The notes beneath the pieces are model-generated. The model saw only the letters and a list, made by a program, of their open reading frames with translations, had not been told where the DNA came from and made no database searches. From Nymphaea colorata (Eukaryota; Streptophyta; Magnoliopsida; Nymphaeales; Nymphaeaceae), in assembly GCF_008831285.2 (NCBI RefSeq), contig NC_045138.2, positions 42,091,115 through 42,155,114 of the forward strand: 64,000 nucleotides of DNA, in the 5' to 3' direction. Positions 22,818-36,099 of the stretch are shown here, in pieces. The position numbers and the translations under genes are program-made. Positions within the stretch are counted from its first letter, which is position 1; each line of letters starts with the position of its first letter.

Positions 22818-24310
22818 CCTCCTTCTCATTTGGGTGCTGGCAAACTGCATACCTTATCGCGCGTCACGTGATGTGAGCCAAGCGCAACTGCGCACAATAG
22901 GCATGCAATTGCACTGAGCTAGTGATTGCGCACTGCATAGGGCCTTTCTCTAACCAAAAACCGTCCCAAGAGGTGGTTTTTGGGCTTGTTGGGTGGCATT
23001 TTCCTTGCCCACACCCGAAAGGGTATTTGCCAGGCTAATGGCCACTCCCACTTGGTCAAAACCTATTTAAAAAAAAATAAAAATCATTCAAAAATACTTA
23101 AAATTCGCATGAAAATCTTGTTAAATTCAAAAAAACTAAATTTTGAGTTTTGGCTCTCGGGTATGAGCTTACCATTGGGGAACCGCTACTACTTTCTCAC
23201 TTGAACATCTAGAGATTTCCTTAACTCTCTCTTGTCATTTCTCTCTTCTTCTCTTCTTCTTCTTCTCCAACCTTGGAAGCAAGCTTCTCCAAGTTCAAAC
23301 TCTTCAAGGGAGCACGAGGAGATCTCTTGCGGGATACCTTCATGATCTTGGAGCTTGATTTGAGGTGACCTAGGATCATTCAAAGGAAGAGACTCAATCT
23401 TAACATCATCTATATTCGAGGTATGTAGTCCTCTCCTTGTTTTCATTTATTTTCTTTTCCTCTTGCCACCTCCCCATGGCCGTGCAAAAAAGTTCTAAAG
23501 ATTTTCTATCCAGAGTTGAGAGCTACTCTTGAGTGCACTGAGAAAATGAGCAAGGTAAAATAAATTTCATTTCTTTATTTATTTCCAAAATATGTTTGTT
23601 ATTTTGCTTTGTTCATCGTTTATGTTTGAGATGAAGTTCATGCATGATAGATTAATTTTTCCTAATTGATGGGCAAATGAATAGTGAGAACGAGTGTTTA
23701 GGTTGGGATTTCTCTTCATTATTATGTTTATTTTGAGGTTAGGTGTCCAACCTGAGAAGACTCTTCAGGAATATGTATGTGTTAAAATGCATCTTCATGT
23801 CGTTCTCATGTTTAGTTTCTCTCCTAATCGCCCGATTAGAAACCCCAATGAGTACTTGATGTCGTTGCTTGATTTTCTTGCATACCCAATGGTGGGAGAA
23901 ATATATTCTGTTGTAACAAACAAAATAATTATGGTTTTATGTTCATGCATGAAAATATTCGAAATCATGTTTTTCAAAAGATTTTCGCAAGCAAAAACCC
24001 TCTTTAATGAGGCCTTGAAAACTTAGCCTATGCTCTTGCATGAGCCCAAGTTCCTCTTAGGCATACATAGAAAAATTGAAGTCAGATATTTTTAAGTTAT
24101 TTTTTTATTTCAATTCTCATGAAGACATACACATATACATATGTTATATACATATACATGCACATGACTATATCGAGGATTCACTGCTTGACCATTGGAG
24201 ATACCGAATTTGTATGAGTATGCACATATGTTTTACAATTGTGGTTCCTCAAGCATTAGGACCCTAGGCCATTCTATTCAGAAATACTGATGGAACATTG
24301 ATAGTCTTAG
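22818..24310 (+). other. Remainder of Tat 5' LTR and leader
   Basis: GC-rich words such as CGCGCGTCACGTGATG (about 22859) occur, then a CT-rich tract (about 23215-23270). No clear primer-binding site. A 110-codon frame at 23694-24026 has no recognisable domain. Confidence 0.4.
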
Positions 24311-24339
24311 AACAATAACGTTGTTTGATCAAGCAGTTA

Positions 24340-24700
24340 GATGGTGAAGAGATCATTTGCGATTATTATGATCATCGTCAAAATCTGCCTGGATACACTC
24401 ACCATTACCATGGTCGTATCATACTCTTGGTTCCTTATTTCATAGTTGATTATCATGCTGATAGATGCATGAGACAATTCTCTTAGAGACAGAAGATGGT
24501 TTTTGTGCATGCACCAATTGGAGCTATTCCCGAATTCGACCTAAGCTCTCCTCAATGGACGACATTATTCACAGTAGCTCGACAAGAGTGGAAGACATAG
24601 ATATCTAACACTTGGTTCACAGGCTCAGTGGGTAAAGATGGAATACACCGAGTGGTGGGATGCCAACCGACCACCATCAATCCTTAAAAGTTCCTGTTGT
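24340..24700 (+). pseudogene. Plant-mobile-domain (PMD)-like segment in the Tat element
   Basis: Conceptual reading gives LVPYFIVDYHADRCMRQF, then a Q/W-containing stretch with LSSPQWTTLF and RQEWKT, then after a frameshift EYTEWWDANRPPS. The order (hydrophobic PY, RxxRQF, later WK, then EYxEWW) resembles the aminotransferase-like plant mobile domain, known from host MAIN/MAIL proteins and from some MULE and Ty3/gypsy elements. At least two stops and one frameshift break it. It lies upstream of gag, where Ogre-type elements carry an extra ORF1. The family call is from memory of motif order, not a search. Confidence 0.5.
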
Positions 24701-24929
24701 CAACTTTGTACTCTTTATTTCGTCTTCAGTTGTTGTCATCTTTGTTAGTGTTTTTTTTTATGTAACTTTTAAAACTTTTAATGCAATATGAACCTTCATT
24801 TTATCATCATTTCCTTCTGATGACTCTTCATTTTTCTGTCTAATAAGGTGAATACTTGAAAGCCAACAGGATGTTTGAACCAGACTACAAGCTAAGCAGG
24901 CTCTTTAGAACAATGTTGTATCTTTTGGT

Positions 24930-26400
24930 CCAATGCCAAAGACACTTGGGTTCCCAACAACCGAGCCAAAAGGTTATCATATGTTCCAGTTGTTTATGGA
25001 GCGATTAATGAGAAAACAAGATGAACAAAAGACCCTAATGGTTACTCCAAAACTAGCAACTGAAAAGTCGGCCAAACAAAAAAGAAACAAGAAAAACAAT
25101 AAATATTCTCTTATGGATCGAGATGAAGGCCATCTAGATTCATATTCAACAACTAGTACGGAGGAAAACCTGATTGTTTCTGCTCAAGAAGAAAAAGACA
25201 ACAAAGAAAAGCAAGAAAAAAAAATCATAGAGGGAAACAATACACCTAGCCCTATCAGAGAATAAGCCCAAAAGAAAGAGAAACCCTGTCAAGAAAGACA
25301 AAAAGGCAAAGAATATAGTCCAACTAAGCATAAGTTCTATGAAATGGAGAAAAAAAATGAACAACCTTGAACTTATGGGGAAAGAAAATTGTTCATACTC
25401 TTGCGAGGATTAATACTTGGGCATTGAGGGAGATAATGACGTAAAGGGCATGCCAAGGAGTTCTGTCAAATATGAAAGAACCACCTGCCTACACATTCAT
25501 CTTTCAACACTCATTAATGATTGCTACAAGATCCGAGCACATAACAGAGCATTGTTTTGCTACTTTACAAGAAGTATCGCAAGCATTGCAGCATAATGGT
25601 ACAAAGAAAATATTAACCCAGTTGAACTAAAGAAATTTGATAGACTAGTTAACATGTTCGTGGAGAGATTTGAACAAAACATTCCCATCGCTCTGACCCT
25701 CATCCTTTGTAGTCTCTGCCAAAAGCAAGGAGAAAATGCTCGAGAATTCATCAAAATATGGAAAATTCAATGCAACAAGATGAAGGAGCCGACTTCTGAA
25801 ACACATGCTCTGTCACTCATCATGAAAAATCTTGCCCAACCTTTGGAAAGTCTCATCCGTAATGCTCCAATCAAGATATTTGCCAAGTTGATTGAACAAA
25901 CCGATTCAATAGAGAAAGAAATTGAGGAAGGCGACTTTGATGGAATCATTGTGTCCAAGTATAAAGAAGAGCACAAGAAAGGAGGAAGGGCTGAGTGACC
26001 CACCCATTTCATAGCAAATGCCGACACTCGAAAGGACAATGGCAGTAGTTATAAGCTTGACAAAGAGACAAACCAAAGGAAGAACACATAGTTGTATAAA
26101 GGAAATGAAGAAGGGAAGAACAAACACCCGGGCTAGAGTTATGACCAGAAGTTCCCTCCTCCTAGTCAATCTCGTGAGAAGATCCTAGAGTACCTCATCA
26201 CCAAAGGAATTGTCTTCTTGCCAAAAATTTCATAACCTCTGAAAATGATAGGAGGTAATAAAAAAAAAACTATGTAAGTTTCATCGTGCCCCTGGTCATG
26301 ACATTGAGGATTGTTTTGTCCTCAAAAATATTATCCAAGATTTCATCAACAAGGATATCAAAGTTGTTGATGATTGCATCCTTCATCATGGATGTGATCA
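24930..26400 (+). pseudogene. Tat-element gag remnant
   Basis: A lysine/glutamate-rich linker (24933-25265) precedes a gag core around 25590-25990, with WYKENINPVELKKFDRLVN-like and RFEQNI words and a long helix-rich tail ending DSIEKEIEEGDF. A zinc knuckle of the form CX2HX4HX4C lies at 26272-26313 (CKFHRAPGHDIEDC). This pattern is characteristic of Tat/Ogre gags. Stops and frame changes are frequent. Confidence 0.65.
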
Positions 26401-27339
26401 TTGAATGAACCAGTCACTGCATTGTATTCCATGTGATGGATGTACCACCATCATATAACTTGCTTTTGAGAAAACCTTGGATTCATGAAGTACGATGTAT
26501 CATACGCACACTTCATCAATGTCTCCAATGAAATTTTGGCTCATTAGTTATCACTGTATGCACTGAGGACCTGGTCGAGAGGTTGCTACCACTAATGCTC
26601 CCGAGGCCAATTGATTCGGTGGACATACCCAGCATAAGAACAACAAAAGAAGGACCTTTGGAAGAGTGGATGCAAAACATGGAGATAGGCGAATCATTTG
26701 GAAGTGCCTATACTGTTTCAAGTAGTTGTCTGAGTTATTAAAAACATCCCTTGTATGCTCATTTCATGAGAAACCCTAGGAGATTTCAGCTACTTTTGAA
26801 ATGTGGTTATCGTCCATTCACTGGCTTCAAAAAGAATGAAGATGACATCTTGTAGTTGATCAATATCCCCTTCATATGAATGAGAATTGAGATATCATGA
26901 AGAAGTTTGAAAAAGTTCTTGTTGGCTGATAATATTCGCCTTTATTTTCAAATCCTCCTATGAATTTTGTAATCTTAACTTGTACTCGTCTGGTCTCATT
27001 AAAGGTTCCCTCTATGAACTAAGAATTTTTGTATGCAATGGAAGTAATCTTTTGTTATCACTTTCAATTTTGTTCAAATTTTCTTTATCCTTCTCTTTAC
27101 AGAATTTTGGAGCTCAACATGTCTCAGTTTCTTTTTTTTCCTTGAAAATCCATCCAAAAGTATTTTACCAAATAAGCGGGCAATGAAACAAAACCTACAA
27201 TAATACTCGAGTTGAAATTACTGGAATTTGCTCAGATTTAGAAACAAGAATATCTCTCGTCTTTAGTTAATGATCCATTTCAGGAAATTAACATTAAAAC
27301 CTGTGAGAATTCTAAGAACCTTCAAATTGGCATCAGTTT

Positions 27340-30240
27340 GTCAGTAGACGAGAAGAAAAATTGTTAGACTTTCTTATAAGCCACCAAGAGGTTTTCGCAT
27401 GGACCTATGAAGATATGTTGGGCTTAAAACCCTATCTGGTTGAACATCGTTTGCCCTTAAACCCTAGTTGTATGTTAGTTAAACAAAAATTGCACAAGCT
27501 TGATCCTCGACTAGAAGGACCCGTAAAAGAAGGATTGGAGGACCTATTAAAGACAAAATTTATTTGCACCATCGATTACCCCGAATGGTTGGCTAATATC
27601 GTGGTTGTCCCCAAGAAAAATGATAAAGTCAAGTTGTGCATTGACTTTCGAGACCTAAGGAAAGTTACACCAAAAGACAATTACCCACTTCCAAACATTG
27701 ATTTATTGGTAGACAGTTCCACAGGCCATGTCATGTTCTCTTTTATTGATGAATACTCTAGATACAACCAGATCAAATTGATAGTCAAGAATCAGCCCAA
27801 GACTGCTTTTACCACACCCTCGGGCACTTTCTATTACACATTGATATCGTTTGGATTAAAAAATATTGGAGCAATTTATCAAAGAGCCATGGCAGTAATA
27901 TTCCATAATTAAATGCACAAAAACATGGAAGTGTATATCGATGACATATTAATTAAATCTAAGACAAGAGAAGATCACATTGAAACCCTCATCCAGGTAT
28001 TTGGAAGACTCTTACAATACAAGCTTCATTTAAATCCATAAAAATATGTGTTTGGGGTTAAATTGGTAAACTTTTGGGTTTTATGGTCAGTAAGAGGGGG
28101 ATCAAAATGGATCTTACTAGAGCCAAAGTGATTATCAATATGCCACCACTTACCAATATCAAGAAAGTATGAAGTTTGCAAGGGTGGATCTAGTCTATCA
28201 AATAATTAATCTCCAATATAGCAATGAGATACGAACCATTCAACTAGCTACTGAAGAAAGAGATCAAGTTTGACTGGGTTTGAGTGTCAATAGTCATTTG
28301 AAAAGATCAAGAAATACCTTCTAAATCTACCAATCATAAAAACTATGGTGTTGGGTTGGTCATTGCTGCTTTATATCACAGTAAATGAGTTAGTACGTGG
28401 AGTTTTTTTGCATAATATGAGGAAGAAAGTTACATCGAGCATGCAATATATTACATGAGTAAAACTTTTGTCTTGTATGAAAAGAAGCACTCTCCAATGA
28501 AAGAAACTTGTCTAGCATTGGTTTGAATGTGTTAGAAGATGAGATATTACATATTAGCTTGTGAGGTCAAGATACTCTCCAAGTTTAATCCTCTTAAGTA
28601 TATCTTAGAGCAACAATTCCTTAATAGGTGCATTGCCAATTAGCAAGTTTTTCTGATGCAATATGATCTTGAATACATGTCCCAAAAGTCAATCAAAGGA
28701 CAAGAAATTGTGGATCCGTTAATAGATGTTCACCAGTACAAAGAAATTATAATAGATGATGAGTTTTTGGGTGAACATGTATTAAGATTGGAAACGGTTC
28801 CGGTATGAAATATATATTTTGATTGATCCAAAAATGTGATGGGAGCAGGTATAAGCATTTTACTTATCACGTTGAAAGATAAAATGATCTCATACTCTTG
28901 AAACTCGACTTGCCATGTACACATAACATGGCTGAATATGAAGCCTTTAAAGAAGGACTTCGTTCTTTACTAAGTTTTTAAGTAAAAATGGTGCATGCCT
29001 TTGGTGACTCTCAGCTTATCATCAATCAAATGAACGGAGAAGGGCAAATCAAATATGAAAAATTGATGTCATATCAAGAGATCGCCACCTTTTTGATCCG
29101 TCAATTTGAATAAGTACAACTGGTTTACATAAAAAGAAAAGGAAACCCTATTACGGATGGCCTTGCGAGTTTAGGATCCACTATCTTCTTTCGAACCAAT
29201 GAAGCAATTCATTCTTTTCAGATTGGAAAATTAGAACATCCTGCTTTTGAAGGGGTGAAACATGTTCATCCTATCCAAAAGGAATATATACCTTTGGTAT
29301 TATGATATCAAAAGTTATATTGAGAGCAGAGAATTCCCGACTTGAATACCTAAAAATGAACAAAAAACAATTCAAGATATATCGACAAAGTACTTTATTC
29401 TTGTAAGAGTGTTATATAGGCATGGATTTAGTATCGAATACTCTTGGTGCTATGATAAAGATGAGGTAAAGGAAGTCATCGAAGAGTCACATCGAGGAGA
29501 CTGTGGGGGCCATGTTGGTTACCAAATCCTCACTAAGCAAATAGTTCGAGTAGGATATTATTGGACTACTATGCAAAAAAATTGTTACAATTTTTAAAAG
29601 ATGTAAAGAATGTTAGCTGTATGCTCCAATAATCTATGCACTGGTCTCTCACTTGCATCTGATAACATCTCTTTGGTCATTTTCAATGTCGGCATTTGAC
29701 GTAGTCTGACCAATATTCCATGCGGCCTCTAACGGTTATAAGTATTTTTTTGCTGCAACAGACTATTTTACCAAATGGTTTGAAGTCATCATGCTCAGAA
29801 TAGTAGAAAGGTGTCATGTAGTATCCTTTATTCACAAAGATCTTTACAGATTTGGAGTTCCACATGATGTATTTGATAATAGGACCCACTTCAAAAATGA
29901 AAAAACGAGGCATTTTGCAACAAATATCGTATCACACATCATTTTTCAGCTCCTTATTATCCCCAAGGTAATGGGCAAGTATAGGCCACCAATAAGATAC
30001 TAATCCACATATTAGAGCAGACAGTAGAAACTGGAAGAGACTGACATGAAAAAAAGCACAACGCTCTGTGGGTATATCGCACCACTACGAGAACTCTAAT
30101 AAATGCTACTCCAGCAGAGCTAGTCTACGGAACAGAAGTGGTTCTACCATTACATGCACTAAAACTCGTTGCTTTTGTCATAGAGCTTCTTCTAAATCAA
30201 TATCAGTAGAAGAGACTAATGCAGCTCGATTTTCTAGATG
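27340..30240 (+). pseudogene. Tat-element pol remnant: RT, RNase H, second RNase H, integrase
   Basis: The reverse transcriptase is best preserved (open 27361-27912): EVFAWTYEDM, EYPEWLAN-type word, VVPKKNDKVKLCIDFRDL, YPLPNID and, after one stop, YIDD at 27934-27945. A first RNase H follows (about 28350-28700, with YYMSK and LSKFNPLKYILEQ). A second, archaeal-type RNase H lies at about 28790-29200 (HNMAEYEAFKEGLRS, FGDSQLIINQMNG, GLASL). Integrase begins near 29440 (SHRGDCGGHVG, GYYWTTMQ, KRCKEC) and its core has AATDYFTKWFEV (about 29755) and GVPHDVFDNRTHF. A protease was not recognisable between gag and RT. Confidence 0.85.
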
Positions 30241-30725
30241 AGAAGAGGCTAAAAGCGGCTGAGCATGCTGAAGCCTATCACCGAACGGTGGCTAGACTGT
30301 TTGCCAAGTTAGTTATTGAGAGACATTTCAAAGTGAATGACTTTGTCCTACGATCTGTGATATACCTCAAAGGACATTCATAGGGTAAGTGGGCACCCAA
30401 TTGGGAAGACCCATATGTTATTAAGGAAGCCTTACCCCGTAACTCAATCCAGTTGATTGACGCTGATGGGGTGTGTGCCACTAGAAATCGGGCTTGAAGT
30501 TCTCGCCTTACCAACGAGCTGACTTTGGGTGGGGAACTTACTTATCCTTTTAACGCTCTTCACCTCAATAAATTATACATCTAGTCCTCTTGTATTCACT
30601 TTTGAATCAATAACAAATATTTGTGTTCTCCACATTCAATCTATTATTCATTTGGATTCTTTCCAATCGTAAAACGTAATGATTATACTAGGGCATTTTT
30701 TTATTATCACTCAAAGACTCGAGAA

Positions 30726-30930
30726 CAACCCATGCAGGTAAGGGGTTAAAACATGCAACACAAAGCAACCCATGCAGGTAAGGGGTTAAAACATGCAACA
30801 CAAAACAACTCATGTAGGTAAGAGGTTAAACCTGCAATGCAACCCACTCATGTAAGGGGTCAAACCTGAACTCAATCTTGCCCAAACCCATTCAGGTAAG
30901 CGGTCAAACCTGAATGCAATCTAGTTGCTC
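30726..30930 (+). repeat. 40-bp tandem array in the Tat 3' untranslated region
   Basis: Two copies of a 40-bp unit (30726-30765 and 30766-30805) differ at one position. Three degenerate relatives follow, marked by CAGGTAAGNGGTYAAACCTG-like words, up to about 30930. Tandem arrays between integrase and 3' LTR are a known habit of Tat/Ogre elements and can seed satellite DNA. Confidence 0.85.
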
Positions 30931-30950
30931 GGTGAATCTTGCATCTGTTA
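30920..30950. repeat. 31-bp inverted repeat at the LTR edge (partner at 31848-31878)
   Basis: The 31 bases ending in the first five of the LTR (CTAGTTGCTCGGTGAATCTT core) recur as reverse complement at 31848-31878 with one mismatch. Confidence 0.9.
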
Positions 30951-31570
30951 TCACCCGAAATTTAACAAAAAAAAAAACTATATTTCATTTTCACCCAAAC
31001 AAAATTCTTAGTTATTTCATTTGGATTTAATTTTGGATCCTAAATCCAACCCTAGACCCAAAACAAATGCACGACTATTTGATCCAAACTGAATATCTAG
31101 TATGAGTCCAAATGCAAGATTCAAATTCAAACAGGAGATTCAATATGAAATCTAACTCAAAAAACCAAATTAGATCCAAAATCCAAGTCTAGATCCAAAT
31201 CAAGAATTTCAAACTCAAAATCCAAAGCTGAAATCAAACAGCAAAATTTGATGCTATCGAGCACTATGCGTGCATGCGCGGACCCTCCCTTTGTTATATG
31301 TCTCGTTCCCATGCCAAAAATGTATTTTGAGCTTAAATCACTCACTAGAACACGTTGGGGACCAATTGAACCCAATCTAGATTTAAAACGAGCCCAGAAT
31401 CACTCAAAACGGAGTCAACCCCATTTGTAACAAAAACCATTTTTATCCCTTTTAAATACACATTTGGAACATGATTTTTATGTTTTTTTATGAATGGGCC
31501 CCTTGTAGGCCAAGGAGGCGAAATCCGCCCCTTATTGGTCCAAAAAAGGCAATAAGGGGGGCCTTTCGCC
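30946..31570 (+). repeat. 3' LTR of Tat element, truncated
   Basis: Begins TGTTATCACCCG and aligns with 22187-22817. Similarity stops abruptly after GGGGGGCCTTTCGCC, so the outer LTR part is lost. Confidence 0.85.
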
Positions 31571-34068
31571 TAATTTCTTCATGCCATTTCTAATGAGAGC
31601 CTCTAAATACCCACGTAGAATATGGCATTGCTGAAATTCACGTATAAACAACATAACCATGTCCCACAACAAGACATTAATAATACAAAACACAACTAAA
31701 ATCTTCTTTATCAACTCATCCTCCTTATAGTTCAGAACATTTCAAAAGCTAATAAGTCAAATAGGGGCAGCCTATAATCGATTGGACAACTTAGCCACTT
31801 GAACATACAAGCACCATCTAAAACTCCAGAACAAATTGTAGAAACAGTAACAAATGCAAGATTCACCGAGCAACTAGAAAATGTTAAAAGAAAAATTAAT
31901 GAAGTTACTATCTGAGATTCATCATATATCCCATAACTAAAATCACCATATGATCTGAAATTCATCATATATTCTGTAACTGAATTCACCATAAGTACTA
32001 AAAACATTTTATGAAAAGCACAGTGAACATGACATATTCAATCTCTACTCTTTGCATCCATTTCTTCTACACCATGGATTAAGTTCCCCTCTTTTGTAGC
32101 AAAGTTTCTAAAAAAGATTCTAGAATGTTTTTGGTGTATAATGAGGCACCATTAGAAAGATGGAAAAAGATGTTACCATTGAAACCTGTTTCACCTATTC
32201 TTCAGGATAAAATATTTTCACTTATACAATTCAATCTTTCTTAAAACTAAACAGTAACAACAATTAGAAGTAAAGAAGAATAAGAGGTTACATTAGCACC
32301 ATGATCTTCTCAATCAACCTTCTCATTAGCAATGCCAACCTCTTTTCCCCACTCTGTACTCATCCGCAACTCCCACCTAGAGGTTTGATGGGCTATGGGG
32401 GGCAAAATATAAGAGAATGATGGCTAAAAAGCAATTGAAGATGTTACCACGGTGAAAGCCAAAGGTGAAGATGTTATTTGGTCAATTCTAGCTGATAACA
32501 GTATTGACATAGTTCATCAGGTTCATATATCATTAACTTTTTGAAATCTCTCATGAAATTAACTAGTTCATGAGTAAGTAGGATGGTATAACATTCAGGT
32601 TTATATCTATGTCATTTGCCAATAGAAATGGAAAGACATGGACCTCACAAAGTTGGCAAATTACTTGCTAAAAGAAGATAAAACCTTCATCATTTGCAAT
32701 CTATCCTCCTCCACAACAAAACAAACTAACTACATTAACTTTGGTACTCTAGAACAACAAAGATGTCTCACTATGTGTCTATAACTTCATAGAGGTGTAT
32801 GGTGTGAGGGTGCATAGACTAGCATGAGAGCTTCTAAAACATAAATGATTCCTCTTGGTAGAAGGTTTTTCTATAAAACAACTTTACAAGCACAAAAAAA
32901 ACAGCTTTTTAAGATGGTTATTCTAAATAAACTTCACACACAAAAAAAGATTAGAAAAAGATAAAGAACCTCATAATATGGCAAAACAACAAAAGAACAG
33001 AAACTCTTCTATTGTTTATGCAATTTTTAACTAGCTTGCAAAGTTGGGCTCCAAATATTCCTCAAGCAATTGAAAATGTTGTTTGAATTTTTCCTAATAC
33101 TAAGCTTTCAGAAAGTACAAAATCAAACATCAACTGTACCTAAAACTCATCTAAATAGACAAAGATAGGTAGAAAAAAATGTAAAAAATTAAATAATTTT
33201 ATAAACATAATACTCTATGCATTGTAGTTGTAAAATATGGACCTAAACTACAATAAAACACTTAATTACTTGATAAACAGCTTTTCTTTCCTAGAGAAAT
33301 AAACTTGACGACAAGAAAAACTAGTTTCACAACTACAGAAATGTAACTTTGTAGAGCAGAAAACAAGTCCTGTTATTTGATTGACAAATCTCAAAATATG
33401 ACTCAAATCTAGTTGAATTTGAACCATGGTTATTGGATCTAATCCGAATACAACTTACTAAAACTCATATTTTCTACATTAAAGGAAGGGTCTAATTAAT
33501 GGAACAAGGTCTAGGTTTCCACAAAATAGGTTTTGTCAAGGTCTACAATAAAAATGAGCTTTGACCCCCTAATTTAATTAAAATGAAACTCTAGACATCA
33601 TAGCAAAATATCCTTAACTGCCATACTAAAAAAACCAATGTAAAATAAGTACCAAAAAATATAGGAATACTAAAGAGAATTAAATTTGAAGTTGAATATG
33701 CAGATCTAACCTATCTTAGAATAGGTTTTATCTTCAAAGGGAGCCTCCTCCTGGCGTAGAATAAAGAACTAGCTACATAGCAATTAAAATTAGAGGATTT
33801 TGTATCCGATGGAATCCTACTACAATATTTCCTAAAGAAAGGCAACAAATAATTTGACCTTGCAAAATTTGGAAAACATAGACTCTTCCAATGCCTTTAT
33901 AACCATTCACAAAGGAAAAAATGAGCATGAAAGATTAGTTTTCCTCAAAATATTGTTAATATAAGGTGAGGAAATCTCCATCTACACTAAGGAAGCCTCA
34001 TTTGTGATAAGTCTGATGTTTCTGACAAGAAACCCTTAGACTTCTCATAATTCTCTTTAGAAAAGGTA
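31571..34068. other. Anonymous AT-rich DNA after the truncated LTR
   Basis: Minus-strand open stretches (31532-31714 and 31732-32007) are moderately coding-like (for example REFQQCHILRGYLEALIRNG) but match nothing I recognise. No splice structure could be supported. Confidence 0.35.
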
Positions 34069-34142
34069 CAAAATGATTCTTGATTTCCTTGGTTCAGTCC
34101 GTAGTCAAAATGATTCTCGATTTCCTTGGTTCAGTCCGTAGT
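34069..34142. repeat. 37-bp tandem duplication
   Basis: AAAATGATTCTYGATTTCCTTGG-type unit repeated once with a 37-bp period (34069 and 34106), with one difference seen. Confidence 0.85.
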
Positions 34143-36060
34143 CTAACATTTTCACTAAGGGTGCAAGCAGATGATTTATGGTAGGGGATTCATGAACAAA
34201 TTAACCATGCACATGAAGGTATGGTACTTATACTCATATATTGTGAGGATATCATATACTTCTCCACCAGTGTGGGTAGGTTACAGTTTTTTTTTCAGTG
34301 TTTGTTACTGTGAGTTTTAGAAAACTACTTCTAGCTTTTCATGGGTTTCTTTTGGGGATCCATTTACCTTCTCCTCATAATGAACTTCTCACATGTTGAA
34401 ATGATTTTTGTTTTTGTTAATTAAGGTCAAGGGCTTACCCTCGAGCTGGTATTTACCATATGTGCATTTACATTGAAGATATTAGATTGAAAACAATATA
34501 TCCAAGAGCTACAAGGCATTTGGTCCCAAATTATACTAGCATGTAAATGAGGTTTAGATAAATCTTTTGAAAAAAATAATTTGGATCTAGATCCAAATGA
34601 AAGATTGAAGCCTAGGGATCCATATCCTAGGGTTGGTTTCTCACTCTTCCCTTTAATATTTTCCAGTATCTTCAAGATATAATGCTGCCCCCCTCTTGTA
34701 TTTTCTTTTTGTCTCCATCCCTCTTCTCCCTTCATCTCTCCTTCTCTCTTCAATCTCAAATATGCATCTCCTTAGAATTTTTTTTCTCATTTAGACTAGA
34801 GAAGCTATACAAGGGCACTCTCCTTCTCCTCTTATAGATATCCCAAATTTTAACAAGCAAAAATGATCAATTTTACTCCTCACAAAGAGAATTTTGAAAT
34901 GTTTTTTCTAAAGAGTTTCAAATTTAGGGTCCATGAAATACACCAAATCAAGTCATGTTGCTTTATACCATCACCCAGTCACCCAGGTTGTTGCCACCTA
35001 GAAAATTATCATTTTGTCCCTAATCACCCCATTTTGTCCCATTTCTTCCAATTTTCCAAGTGTAGTCATGGAAATCCTAAGAATTGTTTTACCCAAGATC
35101 AATATGGGCTGTTTTCATCTCTACAAATCTACATGGACTCTCAAAACAGGTTTACCAACTTATATTTGGTTAGAAATAGTAAAAAAATTGCTCATTTTTC
35201 TAGTTTTTTTATAATTCTTCATCATGAAAAGACATGTGGACTAGATAAAACCTACGATATGTTCTCTCTAGTGTCAACAAGGTATTTATAATTTCATTTC
35301 CAGCCTCTAAGCTCAAATTTTTCAGTGTTAAGAGTGACGATAGGCTATGATCTGATTTTCCCATTTTCATATATCTGACTGTTTCTATCAAACTCGAGCA
35401 AGTCAAACTCAATTGAGCTAGGATCATATTCTTCAATGCTAGATCTGACTATTGTTAACTTCATTTTAAACAATTTTATCTAAAATTGAGCATAATTGCA
35501 ATTTTTCAGTCACTCTTTGAGTGTTTGTGTCTGGACACTGTCACTAGTAACTTCTGAACTAATTTCTGAGAGATCTGGGAGGTGAATTTCCAATTTAAGC
35601 ATGTTGATGTATTTAATGTTACTTGAAAAGAATATGAGTGTATTAATTTCTCACAAATAAGGTTAATATCTTTGTTTTTCATTTTACCTTCCATATTTTC
35701 ATTTATGGGACTAATTTCAGCTGGGTCAATTTTGAAAAATATGTTTTTTCAAGGGAAAATTGAGGAATTTTCAAGTCAAACTTGACAGTACCTAGGACTA
35801 AGTCTAACCCACGTCTCAATGTGGTCAAACTGCCTACCCAGCTCAATAAAAACCAGTTTTGAACTAGGGTCAAAATTATCAATTATATATGAATGCATTA
35901 GCTTTTGTATAAACTTAAGTTTAGAGTTACATAAACCAAACCTTACACATTTCTGTGCTAGCCTGAGCCCAACAAGGCTTACGCAGGGTTTGAGCCAGCC
36001 TAGAATTGAATTCAACTAGGTTCAAACATAGCTAAACTTGTTTGACCATAACAGAAACCA
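34143..36060. other. Anonymous DNA
   Basis: Open frames of up to 142 codons (for example 34863-35291) show no recognisable domain. May be part of an old retrotransposon, given the LTR-like tract that follows. Confidence 0.3.
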
Positions 36061-36099
36061 ATAAAACCCAAGGCTAGTTTGACCTGCGTCCAGCTGAGT

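Larger units (their letters stand above)
22187..31570 (+). mobile_element. Old Tat-lineage Ty3/gypsy retrotransposon, 3' LTR truncated
   Basis: Related LTR sequence occurs at 22187-22817 and 30946-31570 in direct orientation. Between lie a plant-mobile-domain-like region, a gag with a CX2HX4HX4C knuckle, reverse transcriptase, RNase H, a second archaeal-type RNase H and integrase, then a tandem array before the 3' LTR. The dual RNase H between RT and integrase is diagnostic for the Tat (Ogre/Retand) lineage. All frames are broken many times. LTR identity is about 85-87% over the stretch I compared, so it is older than the gypsy element at 15922-21406. Confidence 0.85.

Noticed and set aside
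30726-30930. Array of 40-bp repeats considered as CRISPR-like
   Set aside because: There are no unique spacers. Units abut directly and degrade, and the context is a plant retrotransposon.
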